Below are positions 1 to 8,667 of a DNA stretch of 64,000 nt, piece after piece (the first letter of the stretch is position 1; each line of letters opens with the position of its first letter). The position numbers and the translations under genes are program-made. The notes beneath the pieces are model-generated. The model was not told the origin of the DNA and ran no database searches. It saw only the letters and a list, made by a program, of their open reading frames with translations. Source of the DNA: Bacteroidota bacterium (GTDB lineage Bacteria > Bacteroidota > Bacteroidia > Chitinophagales > Chitinophagaceae); assembly GCA_016183765.1 (NCBI GenBank), contig JACPEA010000006.1:1-64000 (forward strand), in the 5' to 3' direction.

Positions 1-95
1 CAAGCTTAAATCGACAAGAAAAATTTCAATCTAAAATATTATGATTTTTTATTTTATTATTTCAACCAATATCTCAACCACACCCATCAAAACGC

Positions 96-118
96 AAAAA
101 GCGCCGATTTTACGGCGC
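96..118 (-). terminator. Intrinsic terminator, probably the original tRNA-Arg terminator
   Basis: A 6 bp GC stem (GCGCCG 101-106 with CGGCGC 113-118, loop ATTTTA) is followed on the minus strand by TTTTT. It lies just downstream, in minus orientation, of GGGACTAC, the same octamer that ends the tRNA-Arg gene at 16355-16362. I infer that this was the tRNA's own terminator before the island separated the two. No gene is supported in 1-95. Confidence 0.6.
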
Positions 119-133
119 CTTCGCGAAAAAAAT

Positions 134-141
134 GTAGTCCC
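134..141. repeat. Candidate left attachment core GTAGTCCC
   Basis: The octamer GTAGTCCC occurs here and in the same orientation at 16355-16362, where it is the 3' end of tRNA-Arg. It sits between a tRNA-style terminator (96-118) and the mobile-element genes. Eight bases alone could recur by chance. The support is positional: the recombinase frame crosses the right copy, and the left copy is followed by a terminator as a tRNA end would be. Confidence 0.5.
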
Positions 142-479
142 ACTCGAACAGTTTTCGAACCATTTTATGGATGATTTAAGACGGCTGGCTGCAATAGTAG
201 CCTGATTGCCAGTAGATAATCTGCCTTTTAGGAGGCGGATGGAACTTTTGTGCGTAGTAGATAATGTGAAGAATGATGAAAAAATTATTGAGAACTCAAG
301 CATTGGTGAAAATAGTGGAGGGGATATTTTTTATCCCAAACTCCTTTTTCTTTCACCAGCCATCTCTCTTTTTTAAAATAGTGTCTCCGCCTCGCCCACC
401 GCCTTCTGGTAATACAGGCAACTTCTTGCCTAAAGTCAAGGAAGTATAGGGCTTTATTTTCATTTTAAAACCAAGAATC
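142..479. other. Left end of island, no independent gene
   Basis: I see no convincing gene in these 338 bases. Frame analysis shows that if the two GTAGTCCC cores were joined in an excised circle, the serine recombinase frame would run on from 142 to a TGA at 203-205. The rest carries A/T-rich leader sequence for the gene at 480. Confidence 0.4.
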
Positions 480-788
480 ATGGCAGAGATAAAACGCAGA
501 ACACTGACATTAAGCTCAGGAAAGCAAATAAAATTGTACGGAAACAGTATCGGTATTGGTAAGTCACTAGAGGTGGCTGAAGGGTATGCCCCCAATATTT
601 TATCCTTTGTTTCTAACGAAGAAAAGGAAAAAGCTGTTCCAGGGGTTTCCAATCCCCACCAACTTACAGCAGAGGAGATAAATGAATTAGCAGATTATTC
701 CATTCGGTTATGGCTGGATTTAAAAGACAATATCCGCAAATACGGAGTGAATAGTCCCAAAGTATTTAACAACGATGCTTTACGGTAA
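480..788 (+). CDS. Hypothetical protein, 102 aa, island accessory
   Basis: I do not recognise the family. The protein is 102 residues, soluble, and has no signal peptide or membrane segment. The N-terminal third is basic and beta-rich (MAEIKRRTLTLSSGKQIKLYG). The C-terminal half has a helical stretch rich in acidic and aromatic residues around residues 62-85. The ATG is preceded by an A-rich leader (ttttaaaaccaagaatc), as is usual in this phylum. It stands alone about 430 bases before the mobilization genes, in the same direction. A conserved accessory gene of mobile elements is the likeliest role, but only position supports that. Confidence 0.55.
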   Translation: MAEIKRRTLTLSSGKQIKLYGNSIGIGKSLEVAEGYAPNILSFVSNEEKEKAVPGVSNPHQLTAEEINELADYSIRLWLDLKDNIRKYGVNSPKVFNNDALR

Positions 789-1115
789 CTGCAATAGGGT
801 AAGTAGAACTTAATCTAAAAGCTGCTATCATTTTTACCTGACTGACAGAATTTCCGGTGCTAAACTTTTTGATTTATCAAAGCTGGAATGATCCATAACA
901 GAATGAATTGTGTAGTCTGGGATTTTAAGATTAAAGCCCAAGTTGACGATTGGCGACCGTTGCTAACAGTATTTAATTTAAGCTCTCCAAAATGATGAGA
1001 ATTGGTATAAAAAATTCATCACGCAGGTAGGGGATTAGATGCATCGGTGCAGTCGGTACTATTCCAACCCCATAGAGGCAAAATCAAAATTGAGAAAAGG
1101 GTGTGGAAGTTGTAG

Positions 1116-1192
1116 GGCAAGCGGTGTTGTTGTCGAACATAAATGTTCTCCAACTCCGCTTGCCGACTGCTCCCGTTGGTCGCATTCGGGAG
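1116..1192. other. Candidate origin of transfer (oriT): two adjacent hairpins
   Basis: Two inverted repeats sit 30-106 bases upstream of the mobC start. The first has arms 1116-1129 and 1151-1164 (GGCAAGCGG with CCGCTTGCC, one mismatch in 14) enclosing a second perfect palindrome, GAACAT-aa-ATGTTC (1135-1148). The second pairs CTCCCG (1170-1175) with CGGGAG (1187-1192). Hairpins just upstream of relaxosome genes are where oriT usually lies in Bacteroidota mobilizable elements. The nick site cannot be read from sequence. The rest of 789-1221 shows no other feature. Confidence 0.5.
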
Positions 1193-1221
1193 AGGCAATA
1201 AGACGATTTAAAAGAGTGATT

Positions 1222-1575
1222 ATGGAAAATGTGAAGAAGGGGCAGAGAAAGGCCGGGAGGCCCGTCAAAGCCATTAAAAAGGAAATCAGGGCCTGTGTGA
1301 GATTTACCCACCATGAATACTTTATTGTTCGTGAGAAAGCTAAGCAGGCTGGTATAAATACTTCTGAATACATCCGGCAAACGACTATTCGGGGCAGGGT
1401 AAATCCCCGGCTCACCATCGAAGAAAGCCAAATTGTCCGCCAGTTGATCGGCATGGCGGTCAACCTGAATCAGGTGGCAAAAATCTCCCATAAGGAAGGA
1501 TTATTAAAGGCTATGCTGTATTTCGAGGAGTACCGGACACAGATTGATCAGTTGATAATGAAATTAAAATCATGA
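1222..1575 (+). CDS. mobC: Plasmid-type mobilization accessory protein (MobC/BmgB-like)
   Basis: This 117-residue basic protein has the architecture of relaxosome accessory proteins: a basic N-terminus, then a ribbon-helix-helix-like segment (about residues 26-58, around ACVRFTHHEYFIVREKAK and TSEYIRQTTI), then a helical C-terminal half containing GMAVNLNQVAK, a motif typical of MobC-family proteins. The frame is open further upstream to 1039, but that would run through the oriT-like hairpins, so I take the ATG at 1222. Its stop overlaps the relaxase start (ATGA at 1572), so the two are co-translated. The expected role is to bind and bend oriT so that MobB can nick it. Confidence 0.85.
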   Translation: MENVKKGQRKAGRPVKAIKKEIRACVRFTHHEYFIVREKAKQAGINTSEYIRQTTIRGRVNPRLTIEESQIVRQLIGMAVNLNQVAKISHKEGLLKAMLYFEEYRTQIDQLIMKLKS

Positions 1576-2552
1576 TTAGTAAATCCATTCCAGCCCATTC
1601 ATTCTATTATACTTGCAGGTATATTCTCAATAAATCCGGCGCAGAATTGCTGACAGCCGAAGGGGTAAGGGGATACGACTACAAGTTAATGGCCGAAGAT
1701 TTTCAAATGCAGCAGCAACTCAGGCCTGAGAAAAAAGTTGCTTGCTTTCATTCTATCCTAAGTTTCTACCCAGGTGAAAAACCATCTGATAAAACTATGG
1801 CTGAGATAGGACAAAAATATTTGACAGAACTAGGGATAGTAAATACCCAATATGCGATAACCAAACATACGGATAAGGCTCACCTGCATTTGCACATAGT
1901 CGCTAATATGGTGAACAATGAGGGGAAGTCTATCAGCGACAGTTGGATTGGCTTTCAGGGAAAGAAGATCGCCCAAAAACTTACCCAGGCGTATGATTTA
2001 ACCCCGGCACTGGAAAAGAGCCAGCGGCTCATAAACCCGGAAATAGGGAATCTATTAGAAGCAAACAGGGTTAAAATGTATATGGTGATTTCAGAGAATC
2101 TCCCGCTATGTCAAACAATAGAGGATTTGGAAAACAAGCTAAAGAAGAAGGGAATAGAGGTTAAATACAAGTATAAAGGTAAGACCAATGAAAAGCAAGG
2201 GATAAGCTTCCGGTTAGGAGAGCACACCTTTAAAGGGAGCCAGGTAGACAGAAAATATTCATTAACTGGTCTGGAAAGGATATTGACATCTCAACAAAAG
2301 CAAACATTATTAACGGAAAAGAAGAGCTCAGAAAAGCTGGCTACCCATCATTTGAAACCCACTAAGCAAATGGGAAACCGTGCTATTTCCACTCACGAGA
2401 CAGAGGAGAGCATAGAGCAGAAAATAGTACAAGGAATAGGAAAAGCTGTTGAAATATTAATGAAGCCTGAATTTTCGCAAGAGAATGTACCCCATGAGTT
2501 TTCAGAGAAAGCCTTGCGCAAGAAACGGAAAGGACTGTCAAGAGGACTTTAA
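1572..2552 (+). CDS. mobB: Relaxase / mobilization nuclease (MobB, MOBP-type)
   Basis: This 326-residue protein would nick oriT and lead strand transfer. The metal-binding histidine triad HLHLH is at residues 104-108, followed by IVANMVNN. A conserved histidine precedes SILSF near residue 60, and tyrosines near the N-terminus (FYYTCRY, residues 11-17) are candidates for the nicking nucleophile. The length suits Bacteroidota relaxase/mobilization nuclease domain proteins (PF03432 type). The C-terminal third is lysine-rich and charged. No type IV secretion genes are present, so transfer would need a helper element. The start overlaps the mobC stop by four bases. Confidence 0.9.
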   Translation: MISKSIPAHSFYYTCRYILNKSGAELLTAEGVRGYDYKLMAEDFQMQQQLRPEKKVACFHSILSFYPGEKPSDKTMAEIGQKYLTELGIVNTQYAITKHTDKAHLHLHIVANMVNNEGKSISDSWIGFQGKKIAQKLTQAYDLTPALEKSQRLINPEIGNLLEANRVKMYMVISENLPLCQTIEDLENKLKKKGIEVKYKYKGKTNEKQGISFRLGEHTFKGSQVDRKYSLTGLERILTSQQKQTLLTEKKSSEKLATHHLKPTKQMGNRAISTHETEESIEQKIVQGIGKAVEILMKPEFSQENVPHEFSEKALRKKRKGLSRGL

Positions 2553-2586
2553 TGTAGAACAAAGCGAGAACTTAAAAACTATAAAA

Positions 2587-3204
2587 ATGAATGAGCAAGT
2601 AAACCAAAAGAATGCAGCATTTATGGAAGTAACCTCTCATAAAGTTGAAGTGCAAGACCAACGGATTATGGTAGTCGAAGAAAACCTGAGCCAGGTAAAA
2701 GCAGACACCGAAGCTCTCAAAAGGCTTTCAGAAGAAATTTCGGAGTTTCATTCTGATCTGAAAGACATGAAAACGATGCCACAAAAGATAGAACAACTTT
2801 CTACCCGACTGGGAGTAACACTCGAGCTATTACAACAACCTGTTCCAGGTAAAGTAATCCACCATCATTACATTCCAAAACTGATCTGGATTGCAGCAGG
2901 GCTATTCTTAATACTATGCATGGTTTGTATGGGCTGGTATAATACGAATGGTAAACTCAATGGCTATCTTGCGAACGATACCAAGTATAGGCAGCTACGG
3001 CTGGATACTTCCCAACGTAGTCTGCAACGATATATGGATAGACTGGATAGCTTGTATGAAGTATCACCTGATATGCGGGAGAAGGTAATTGCAACAGAGG
3101 ATGAGCGAAAGGTAAATTTCGAACGGTTGCAAAAGGCGGAACGATTGAAAGCAGAAGCGAAGGTTCTTGAGAAAGCAGCTGGGAAAAATAGCACCTTACA
3201 ATAA
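2587..3204 (+). CDS. Membrane-anchored coiled-coil protein of the mobilization module
   Basis: This 205-residue protein has a charged coiled-coil-like N-terminal region (about residues 20-82), one strong membrane span (about 98-118, LIWIAAGLFLILCMVCMGWY) and a second highly charged helical tail after residue 135. The frame is open upstream into the relaxase gene. I chose the ATG at 2587, 35 bases after the relaxase stop, because it removes residues that overlap the relaxase. Single-span coiled-coil proteins often follow mobB in Bacteroidota elements. A role in docking the relaxosome at the membrane is inference only. Confidence 0.7.
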   Translation: MNEQVNQKNAAFMEVTSHKVEVQDQRIMVVEENLSQVKADTEALKRLSEEISEFHSDLKDMKTMPQKIEQLSTRLGVTLELLQQPVPGKVIHHHYIPKLIWIAAGLFLILCMVCMGWYNTNGKLNGYLANDTKYRQLRLDTSQRSLQRYMDRLDSLYEVSPDMREKVIATEDERKVNFERLQKAERLKAEAKVLEKAAGKNSTLQ

Positions 3205-3231
3205 AATGAAGATTATGGAGTCTAATGAAAT

Positions 3232-3717
3232 TTAAATTTGTGTCAAAATCTTCTTTTGAGACGAATAAAAAATAATGAAAATCAAACTTAATAGAATATT
3301 TAAAATCACAAATCGGTCACTAAGAATGTTCCATCCCACGAATATTGGGAATGTAAGAAAAGGGAAAATAGCCCCCATTAAATACAAATAGTAGCCTTCC
3401 TTTTTTAATTTTCGCATTTGGAAAGCTCCATAAAGACACAATAGAGATCCGATAAGGGATACGGTTAAAAATGGGAGTTTATTTTGTACCAATTTCTTGG
3501 TCATCTCAAGTGCATCCTCATTCACAAATTTTTTGGCAAACTCCGGTATTTTGTTATCTGAATTAGCAAGTATTTGATTCATCCTGCCCATGTTCTCTTC
3601 AATTGTTTCATATTGCCAAATTGCGCTAATTATATTCAACGAACTCCCTATAAAGGTTAGAACTACCAAGACATTAAGTATAAATTTTTTCTTATCCTGC
3701 AACTTATTTATTTCCAT
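3232..3717 (-). CDS. Small polytopic membrane protein, last gene of the bacteriocin cluster
   Basis: The protein is 161 residues with four predicted spans: near residues 12-32, 83-100, 110-128 and 135-153. A soluble, charged stretch (about 38-78) lies between spans 1 and 2. It resembles a widespread but uncharacterised Bacteroidota membrane family. It is the final gene of a minus-strand run that begins with the precursor peptide at 9616, starting 32 bases after the ATPase stop. In bacteriocin clusters, a small polytopic protein in this position is often the immunity protein, which makes it one of two candidates here (the other is at 8668-9321). No sequence motif proves this. Confidence 0.65.
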   Translation of the reverse strand: MEINKLQDKKKFILNVLVVLTFIGSSLNIISAIWQYETIEENMGRMNQILANSDNKIPEFAKKFVNEDALEMTKKLVQNKLPFLTVSLIGSLLCLYGAFQMRKLKKEGYYLYLMGAIFPFLTFPIFVGWNILSDRFVILNILLSLIFIIFYSSQKKILTQI

Positions 3718-3749
3718 TATAAAATCTAAATTTAAAACTATGACTAACG

Positions 3750-4466
3750 TTACTTAGCGATATCTCGAATTGGTTTTGCAAAATATTCAGTGAGTTGTGC
3801 TAATGTGTCAGTATTATTACTTAAATCTCGTATGATTTTTCCTTTCTCAATTAATACTATTCGTGAACTAAGATCAGTAATATGAGTAAGATCATGACTT
3901 GATACAATAATAGTTGCTCCGGCGGAATGCTGATAGTTTTTGAGAATCTCTTTTAATACAATTTGCGAGGTTGGATCGAGACCATTGAATGGCTCATCAA
4001 GAATAATTACTTCCGGCTGACAAATTAGCGTAGATACAATTCCGATTTTTTGCCTATTCCCAGTAGAATACTCTCGTATAAGTTTCTTTTTTCCAAGAAC
4101 TTCGTTAGAAAGAAAAAGGGAATAGCGTGAAAGCTCCGCATCAATCTCACGTTTTGTGAAACCGTAAACATTTCCAACAAAAGAAAAGAACTCTTCTGGC
4201 GTAAGAAAGTCAAGGAGAAAATTTTCATCAAGAAATGATAAGGTATATCCTTTCCAAGAATCATCTTCTGCAACATTAAAAATACCAGAGCGAATTACAC
4301 CTCTATCTGCCTTTATAAGATCTAAGATAAGTCGTAATAAGGTAGTTTTACCTGCACCGTTATTGCCAACAAGCCCTATAATTTCCCCTCGCTTAATAAC
4401 AAGCTCTTCAATGTCTAAAACAACTACGCCACCATATTTTTTTTGTATATTTTGAATTGAAATCAT
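3750..4466 (-). CDS. ABC transporter ATP-binding protein, partner of the DUF5687 permease
   Basis: This 238-residue ATPase has Walker A GNNGAGKT (34-41), Walker B with LDEP (about 153-159), the H-loop histidine at 191 and a degenerate signature (STGNRQ instead of LSGGQ, about 134-139). I chose ATG 4466 because it begins 10 bases after the permease stop; an upstream extension would overlap that gene. The pair matches the two-gene exporters in which a DUF5687 membrane protein accompanies a CcmA-like ATPase. Inside a bacteriocin operon, such a second ABC pair commonly gives self-protection by pumping the peptide off the membrane, as LanFEG does for lantibiotics. That role is inferred from context. 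Confidence 0.9.
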   Translation of the reverse strand: MISIQNIQKKYGGVVVLDIEELVIKRGEIIGLVGNNGAGKTTLLRLILDLIKADRGVIRSGIFNVAEDDSWKGYTLSFLDENFLLDFLTPEEFFSFVGNVYGFTKREIDAELSRYSLFLSNEVLGKKKLIREYSTGNRQKIGIVSTLICQPEVIILDEPFNGLDPTSQIVLKEILKNYQHSAGATIIVSSHDLTHITDLSSRIVLIEKGKIIRDLSNNTDTLAQLTEYFAKPIRDIAK

Positions 4467-4476
4467 AATTGTGCAT

Positions 4477-5988
4477 TTAAGACTTAAATCGAAATCCTTG
4501 TAAATTTTTATACTTTCTATACATGAATGCTGGAACAATTATATTTTCTATCCACCATATGTGAGTTACAAAAAAAATAATACCAACTGCCGACAATCCA
4601 ATCTTTGCAACGAAATCATTAAACAAATAATGAATAATTGCATACAACCCACATGGAAGTAAAACAAAAAGTACTGACAGTACAACTTGATTTGCACTGG
4701 TCCCTTTGTATTTTAAGATATCATTTTCATTTGGATTCATTCGCTTAGTATTAAAAGTAGCGAGATACAAAATTATAAAAGAGATAATGCCAATAGAAAA
4801 CAAAAACAGGGAAGTAAAAAATGCCACATCGACCGTGCTTTTAAAATAAAAAATAATACTACACGGGACAAAGACGATGATTGTCAAAAACAAAAGCAAA
4901 TAATATTTTGCCCGTATATAATTTGTGAGATTTATTTTGCGACACAATATTCCGTCCATTCCTGAGCTTTCCCAAGAAAAAATGTATTGTCCATACAGTG
5001 CGGGGCCAATAGACAGAATAATGGATAAAGAAATCAAATAAATAAACTTATGAGGATTTGTTTCATGGAGGATCATGATCAAAAAAAATCCAATGGAAAG
5101 AGGCAACATAGATAGCATTTGTCGAGATCTTTTATTCCTAAATAAAAGAAGTATCTCGACAATAATATATTGAATTATTGTATTGTAAGAGAAGATTGAT
5201 TCTGAAACTTGTACTTTTAGTAGTAAACTTTTATTCGTACTACTGGAGATATACTCCCAATAGAATAATTTGGATAGAGTAATTTGGATGAATCTAATCA
5301 GAATTACTAGTGTTGCTACTAATGTTACTAAGTATATGCTGTCCCCGTTTACCAAAAAATCATTGTTGATATAGGGAATGTAATATGACGGTATTGGTAA
5401 ATAGAAACGACTTTCAATAATAATAAATAAAAATAGAATTGGTAAAAGATGGTAATATGCATTTTTTGAAAACAAAGATTGAAACAATACAGTAAAGTAA
5501 TTGTTAAGTGCTGTAAGTAAAATTATCAAAGTCGTGAATAATGCTGTTCCAATTGTTCCGGTTGCTTCCCCAAAATGATCAACATAAAATGGAATAAAAA
5601 GTACTATTGGTAATACGTTATATATCGAAAGTAGGCTGAACAAGAGTGAGAAATTAACAAGCGTAGACCGCTTGATATTTAATCGCAAATACGGGATTAT
5701 TTTGAAAGACAAAACTGATTGAAAAAAGGTTCTAACAAATAGATCTACAATAAAAAACCAGGTGAGCAAAGATTTATAAACTTCAATGGGATTGCTTTTG
5801 AAGAGTGTAGACAATTCATTTATCGAAAATCCTATAAAGGCAAACATAAAAAGGAAATAGAGTGATAGCCCACTTTTTATAATAAATCCTATTTTGCTTC
5901 GTTGCCCATTCCTGACTACCGATTTCCAGTGAAATAGGAGTATACTGGCAAACGTATTAAAATTGAGGTTTGAACTATTTTTTTTCAT
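4477..5988 (-). CDS. DUF5687-family ABC exporter permease
   Basis: This 503-residue protein is almost entirely hydrophobic, with about ten to twelve spans. The N-terminal HWKSVVRNGQRSKIGF, then FFIVDLFVRTFFQ and LNIKRSTLVNF (about residues 88-113), match the conserved start of DUF5687 membrane proteins as I know them. It starts 27 bases after the exporter stop and lies 10 bases before its ATPase, so translation is probably coupled. Codons are strongly A/T-biased, as in the whole cluster and unlike the chromosome right of 16.4 kb. It is a candidate immunity exporter; the substrate is unknown. Confidence 0.85.
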   Translation of the reverse strand: MKKNSSNLNFNTFASILLFHWKSVVRNGQRSKIGFIIKSGLSLYFLFMFAFIGFSINELSTLFKSNPIEVYKSLLTWFFIVDLFVRTFFQSVLSFKIIPYLRLNIKRSTLVNFSLLFSLLSIYNVLPIVLFIPFYVDHFGEATGTIGTALFTTLIILLTALNNYFTVLFQSLFSKNAYYHLLPILFLFIIIESRFYLPIPSYYIPYINNDFLVNGDSIYLVTLVATLVILIRFIQITLSKLFYWEYISSSTNKSLLLKVQVSESIFSYNTIIQYIIVEILLLFRNKRSRQMLSMLPLSIGFFLIMILHETNPHKFIYLISLSIILSIGPALYGQYIFSWESSGMDGILCRKINLTNYIRAKYYLLLFLTIIVFVPCSIIFYFKSTVDVAFFTSLFLFSIGIISFIILYLATFNTKRMNPNENDILKYKGTSANQVVLSVLFVLLPCGLYAIIHYLFNDFVAKIGLSAVGIIFFVTHIWWIENIIVPAFMYRKYKNLQGFRFKS

Positions 5989-6015
5989 ATATACTGTATT
6001 GAGGCACTCAATAAG

Positions 6016-8148
6016 CTATGCAGGAATCTCATTTTTAACTACTGAATGAATCTCTCCATTTTTTAGAGTATATATCTGATCGGTAAGGAGCATTAATTCT
6101 TGCTTGTGGGTGATAAGCATTACACCAGTTTGATTTGTAATTTGTTTCACCAATTGAATTACAAAAGACTCCATATTTGTATCCATAGCTGACGTAGGTT
6201 CATCGAGCAGCAGTATTTTTGGCTTTTTATACAAAACGCGTGCTAGCCCGATAAGTTGCTTTTGACCTCCGGAAATACCTGTACCTTCTTCTCCAAGTAA
6301 AGTGTCAAATCCCTTCTGAAACTTTTTGAAATATATATCGAACCCATATTCCCGAGAAAAGTCTTGAACCTTTGCATAGTCTTCTGTTGAATTACTTAGG
6401 CATATGTTATATATAACAGTCCCGTTTACAATATCAACTTCTTGTTGCATTATACCTATGCTATCCCGCCAATGGTGAAGTGAAATAACTTCACTGGAAA
6501 CTCCGTCAGCTAGGATGCTGCCACTGACAGGATGATAAAATCTACCCAATAGATTCAAAAGACTTGTTTTACCACTTCCACTTTCGCCGACTAGACAAGT
6601 AATCTGGCCTTTGGAAATTGTAAGTGATATATCCTTTAAAAGAAGTTTATGACCAGCAAAGCCAAAATGTATTCTTTCTAAGGTAATGTTATTAAACTCA
6701 ACTAACCGATTGTCATTTGTCCCATCTTCTAAATTGTCGTTATTATCTTCCGGCTTAACGCTTGCAAATTCATAAATGCGATTAAATGCTATTTTGGCTC
6801 CTTGCACACGGGTGTTGACAAATGTAAGACTACTTACTAATGGTAGAATTGAAGCAACTATTGATATTATTGCAATAAACTCACCGGTTTTTAAATTTCC
6901 ACGCAGCAATAAAATAGAACTATACCAAATAGCGGAAATCAAAAATAAAGCAGAAATGATATCTGTCAAAAGCTGAAGACTAATACCGATTTTATTCAAT
7001 CCCCAAACCTTTTCTTGAAACAACCCGTAAAATATCCTATTTATATCTGCAAACTGCAACTGCTTATTATTAGCTTTTATTGTATCAATAGATTGCATCG
7101 TATTAATATAATTACTGGTTTTGTGAGCGTTTGATGCCATTAGTTCTCTTTGACTATTGACTACTTTTTTATGAAAAATAAGAGATAGGAATAGGAAAAT
7201 TGGTATTGAGGCTAAAATCACCAATCCGACCTTATTTGAATAGAAAAACAGTATAATAAAAGAAATAAATACAATTAACGTTTCTTTCATGAAATCGCCG
7301 AAAATATATGCAATAACTGTTTGAATTCTAGTCGTGTCATCCATCCTTGCAACTAATTCGCCAATCTTTCGGTTCGAAAAAAATGTCTTTGGCAAATGCA
7401 GGAGATTGCGAAAGAAAAAATCAATAATCCGGTTATTGAAATTTCTCCCTTGTTGATTTAATAACTGCCCTCTCACATATGTAAGCCAGCTTTTAAGTAG
7501 AACTAATAACCCAAGCCCGATTAAGGAATATTGTAGCTTATCAATGCTTCGGGCTGGTATAATGTTGTCGATAAGCTGTTGTGTGAAAATGGAAACACTT
7601 AACCCAATCGTAGCAATAAAAAAACCAATAATAACAATCGAGGTTAATGGAAAAATATCTTTTTTAAAAAGATCAAAGAACCATCTTTTCTTTTTCTTCT
7701 GGGCATCATATACCTTAACGAATTTTTCGTTTACTTCTAACTCGAGAATATATTTTGATGCCCAAATATTTTCAAGTTCTGATTCTTTGTATTTCACCAA
7801 TCCACGAGCAGGATCACCGATAACGAAAACTCCATTCTTGTAATAATACAAAACCACATAGTGATGAAGATGTGAATCAATGACAACGTGAAGTATCACC
7901 GGATGGGTGATCTCTTTCAGATACTCACTATTTACTTTTAGTCCCCGTGGAGAAAACCCGCATTTTTCTGCGGCTTGATACAAGCCAAGTAAGGTGGTCC
8001 CGAATTTTGTTGTTCCACTAAGTTCTCGCAACTCTTCAATCCCTACAAAACCATCATAGAAAATGATAACGGATGAAAGACATGCTACACCGCAATCAGA
8101 TTCATCAATTTGATGAGTACTGAATTTTGTACGATTAGCGCTTTTCAT
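6016..8148 (-). CDS. Peptidase-containing ABC transporter (C39 peptidase, membrane and ATPase domains)
   Basis: This 710-residue protein has the usual length and domain order of bacteriocin processing exporters. The C39 peptidase (about 8-135) has Gln13, DCGVAC with catalytic Cys19, His96 in HHYVVL and Asp112 in GDPARG. About five to six membrane spans follow (155-440), then an ATPase with Walker A GESGSGKTS (near 520), signature GISGGQKQ (near 625) and LLLDEPTSAMD (near 645). Such enzymes cut after a Gly-Gly leader and export the mature peptide. A Gly-Gly precursor lies 1.25 kb upstream in the same run. Its start overlaps the end of the thioredoxin-like gene by 14 bases. Confidence 0.95.
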   Translation of the reverse strand: MKSANRTKFSTHQIDESDCGVACLSSVIIFYDGFVGIEELRELSGTTKFGTTLLGLYQAAEKCGFSPRGLKVNSEYLKEITHPVILHVVIDSHLHHYVVLYYYKNGVFVIGDPARGLVKYKESELENIWASKYILELEVNEKFVKVYDAQKKKKRWFFDLFKKDIFPLTSIVIIGFFIATIGLSVSIFTQQLIDNIIPARSIDKLQYSLIGLGLLVLLKSWLTYVRGQLLNQQGRNFNNRIIDFFFRNLLHLPKTFFSNRKIGELVARMDDTTRIQTVIAYIFGDFMKETLIVFISFIILFFYSNKVGLVILASIPIFLFLSLIFHKKVVNSQRELMASNAHKTSNYINTMQSIDTIKANNKQLQFADINRIFYGLFQEKVWGLNKIGISLQLLTDIISALFLISAIWYSSILLLRGNLKTGEFIAIISIVASILPLVSSLTFVNTRVQGAKIAFNRIYEFASVKPEDNNDNLEDGTNDNRLVEFNNITLERIHFGFAGHKLLLKDISLTISKGQITCLVGESGSGKTSLLNLLGRFYHPVSGSILADGVSSEVISLHHWRDSIGIMQQEVDIVNGTVIYNICLSNSTEDYAKVQDFSREYGFDIYFKKFQKGFDTLLGEEGTGISGGQKQLIGLARVLYKKPKILLLDEPTSAMDTNMESFVIQLVKQITNQTGVMLITHKQELMLLTDQIYTLKNGEIHSVVKNEIPA

Positions 8149-8656
8149 ATCCGATTTCTTTACGTATTATTTGTGATGAACATTCTCCAATAAACGCTTT
8201 TATCGGTTTGTTGGTTTCATTAAATATATAAGTACTAGGAAACACTTTAAATTCAATCTTTTTAAGTATTTCTTCAAAAGTTGTAGACAAAACGATAAAC
8301 GATGTACTATTGATATTCATTTGTTGTACAAATTGCTCAAGCTTTTTATGTGATGCCGGAGATAAAAATATTACCTTAAAATTGTTAAACAATGCTTTAT
8401 TCCTAACCATATCTTCAATTTGAAATGTGCAATGCTCACAATCAGGGTCAAAAAAAACAAATACTTTAGCGGAAGTAAATTCAGAGAATATTATAGTACT
8501 CACATTCTTACCCTCCAACGTCAAAGCATCTATATTGGGAAAGCTTATACTTTCGACTTTTTTAGTCATTTTTTTTTTGCTGTAGATATATATACCAAAT
8601 CCTACAGTAGATAGAAAGATGAATAAAATTGTTGTTATGGCAAGCGCTCTTTTCAC
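8135..8656 (-). CDS. Membrane-anchored thioredoxin-like protein with CEHC motif
   Basis: The protein is 173 residues. An N-terminal anchor (about 5-25) is followed by a lysine patch, which places the rest outside the cytoplasm. It has a TlpA/AhpC-like fold pattern: VFVFFDPDCEHC puts a CxxC pair at Cys73 and Cys76 after the first core strands, and VFPSTYIF (about 145-152) supplies the usual cis-proline strand. It lies between a membrane protein and the C39 exporter and is translationally coupled to the exporter by a 14-base overlap. Because the precursor carries four cysteines in its mature part, a role in making or shuffling its disulfides is plausible. That role is inference. Confidence 0.8.
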   Translation of the reverse strand: MKRALAITTILFIFLSTVGFGIYIYSKKKMTKKVESISFPNIDALTLEGKNVSTIIFSEFTSAKVFVFFDPDCEHCTFQIEDMVRNKALFNNFKVIFLSPASHKKLEQFVQQMNINSTSFIVLSTTFEEILKKIEFKVFPSTYIFNETNKPIKAFIGECSSQIIRKEIGYEKR

Positions 8657-8667
8657 AAATGCACTTT

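Noticed and set aside
49..303. An 84-residue minus-strand frame at the left end
   Set aside because: It runs through the terminator hairpin at 96-118 and the attachment core, has no recognisable domain, and is better explained as tRNA-end and island-edge DNA.
353..652. A 99-residue minus-strand frame
   Set aside because: It lies antisense to the better-supported gene at 480-788 and has a low-complexity Gly/Arg tail.
1059..1491. Two minus-strand frames of about 135 residues over the oriT/mobC region
   Set aside because: They are antisense to mobC, whose family features are clear, and are Cys/Pro/Ser-rich like shadow frames.
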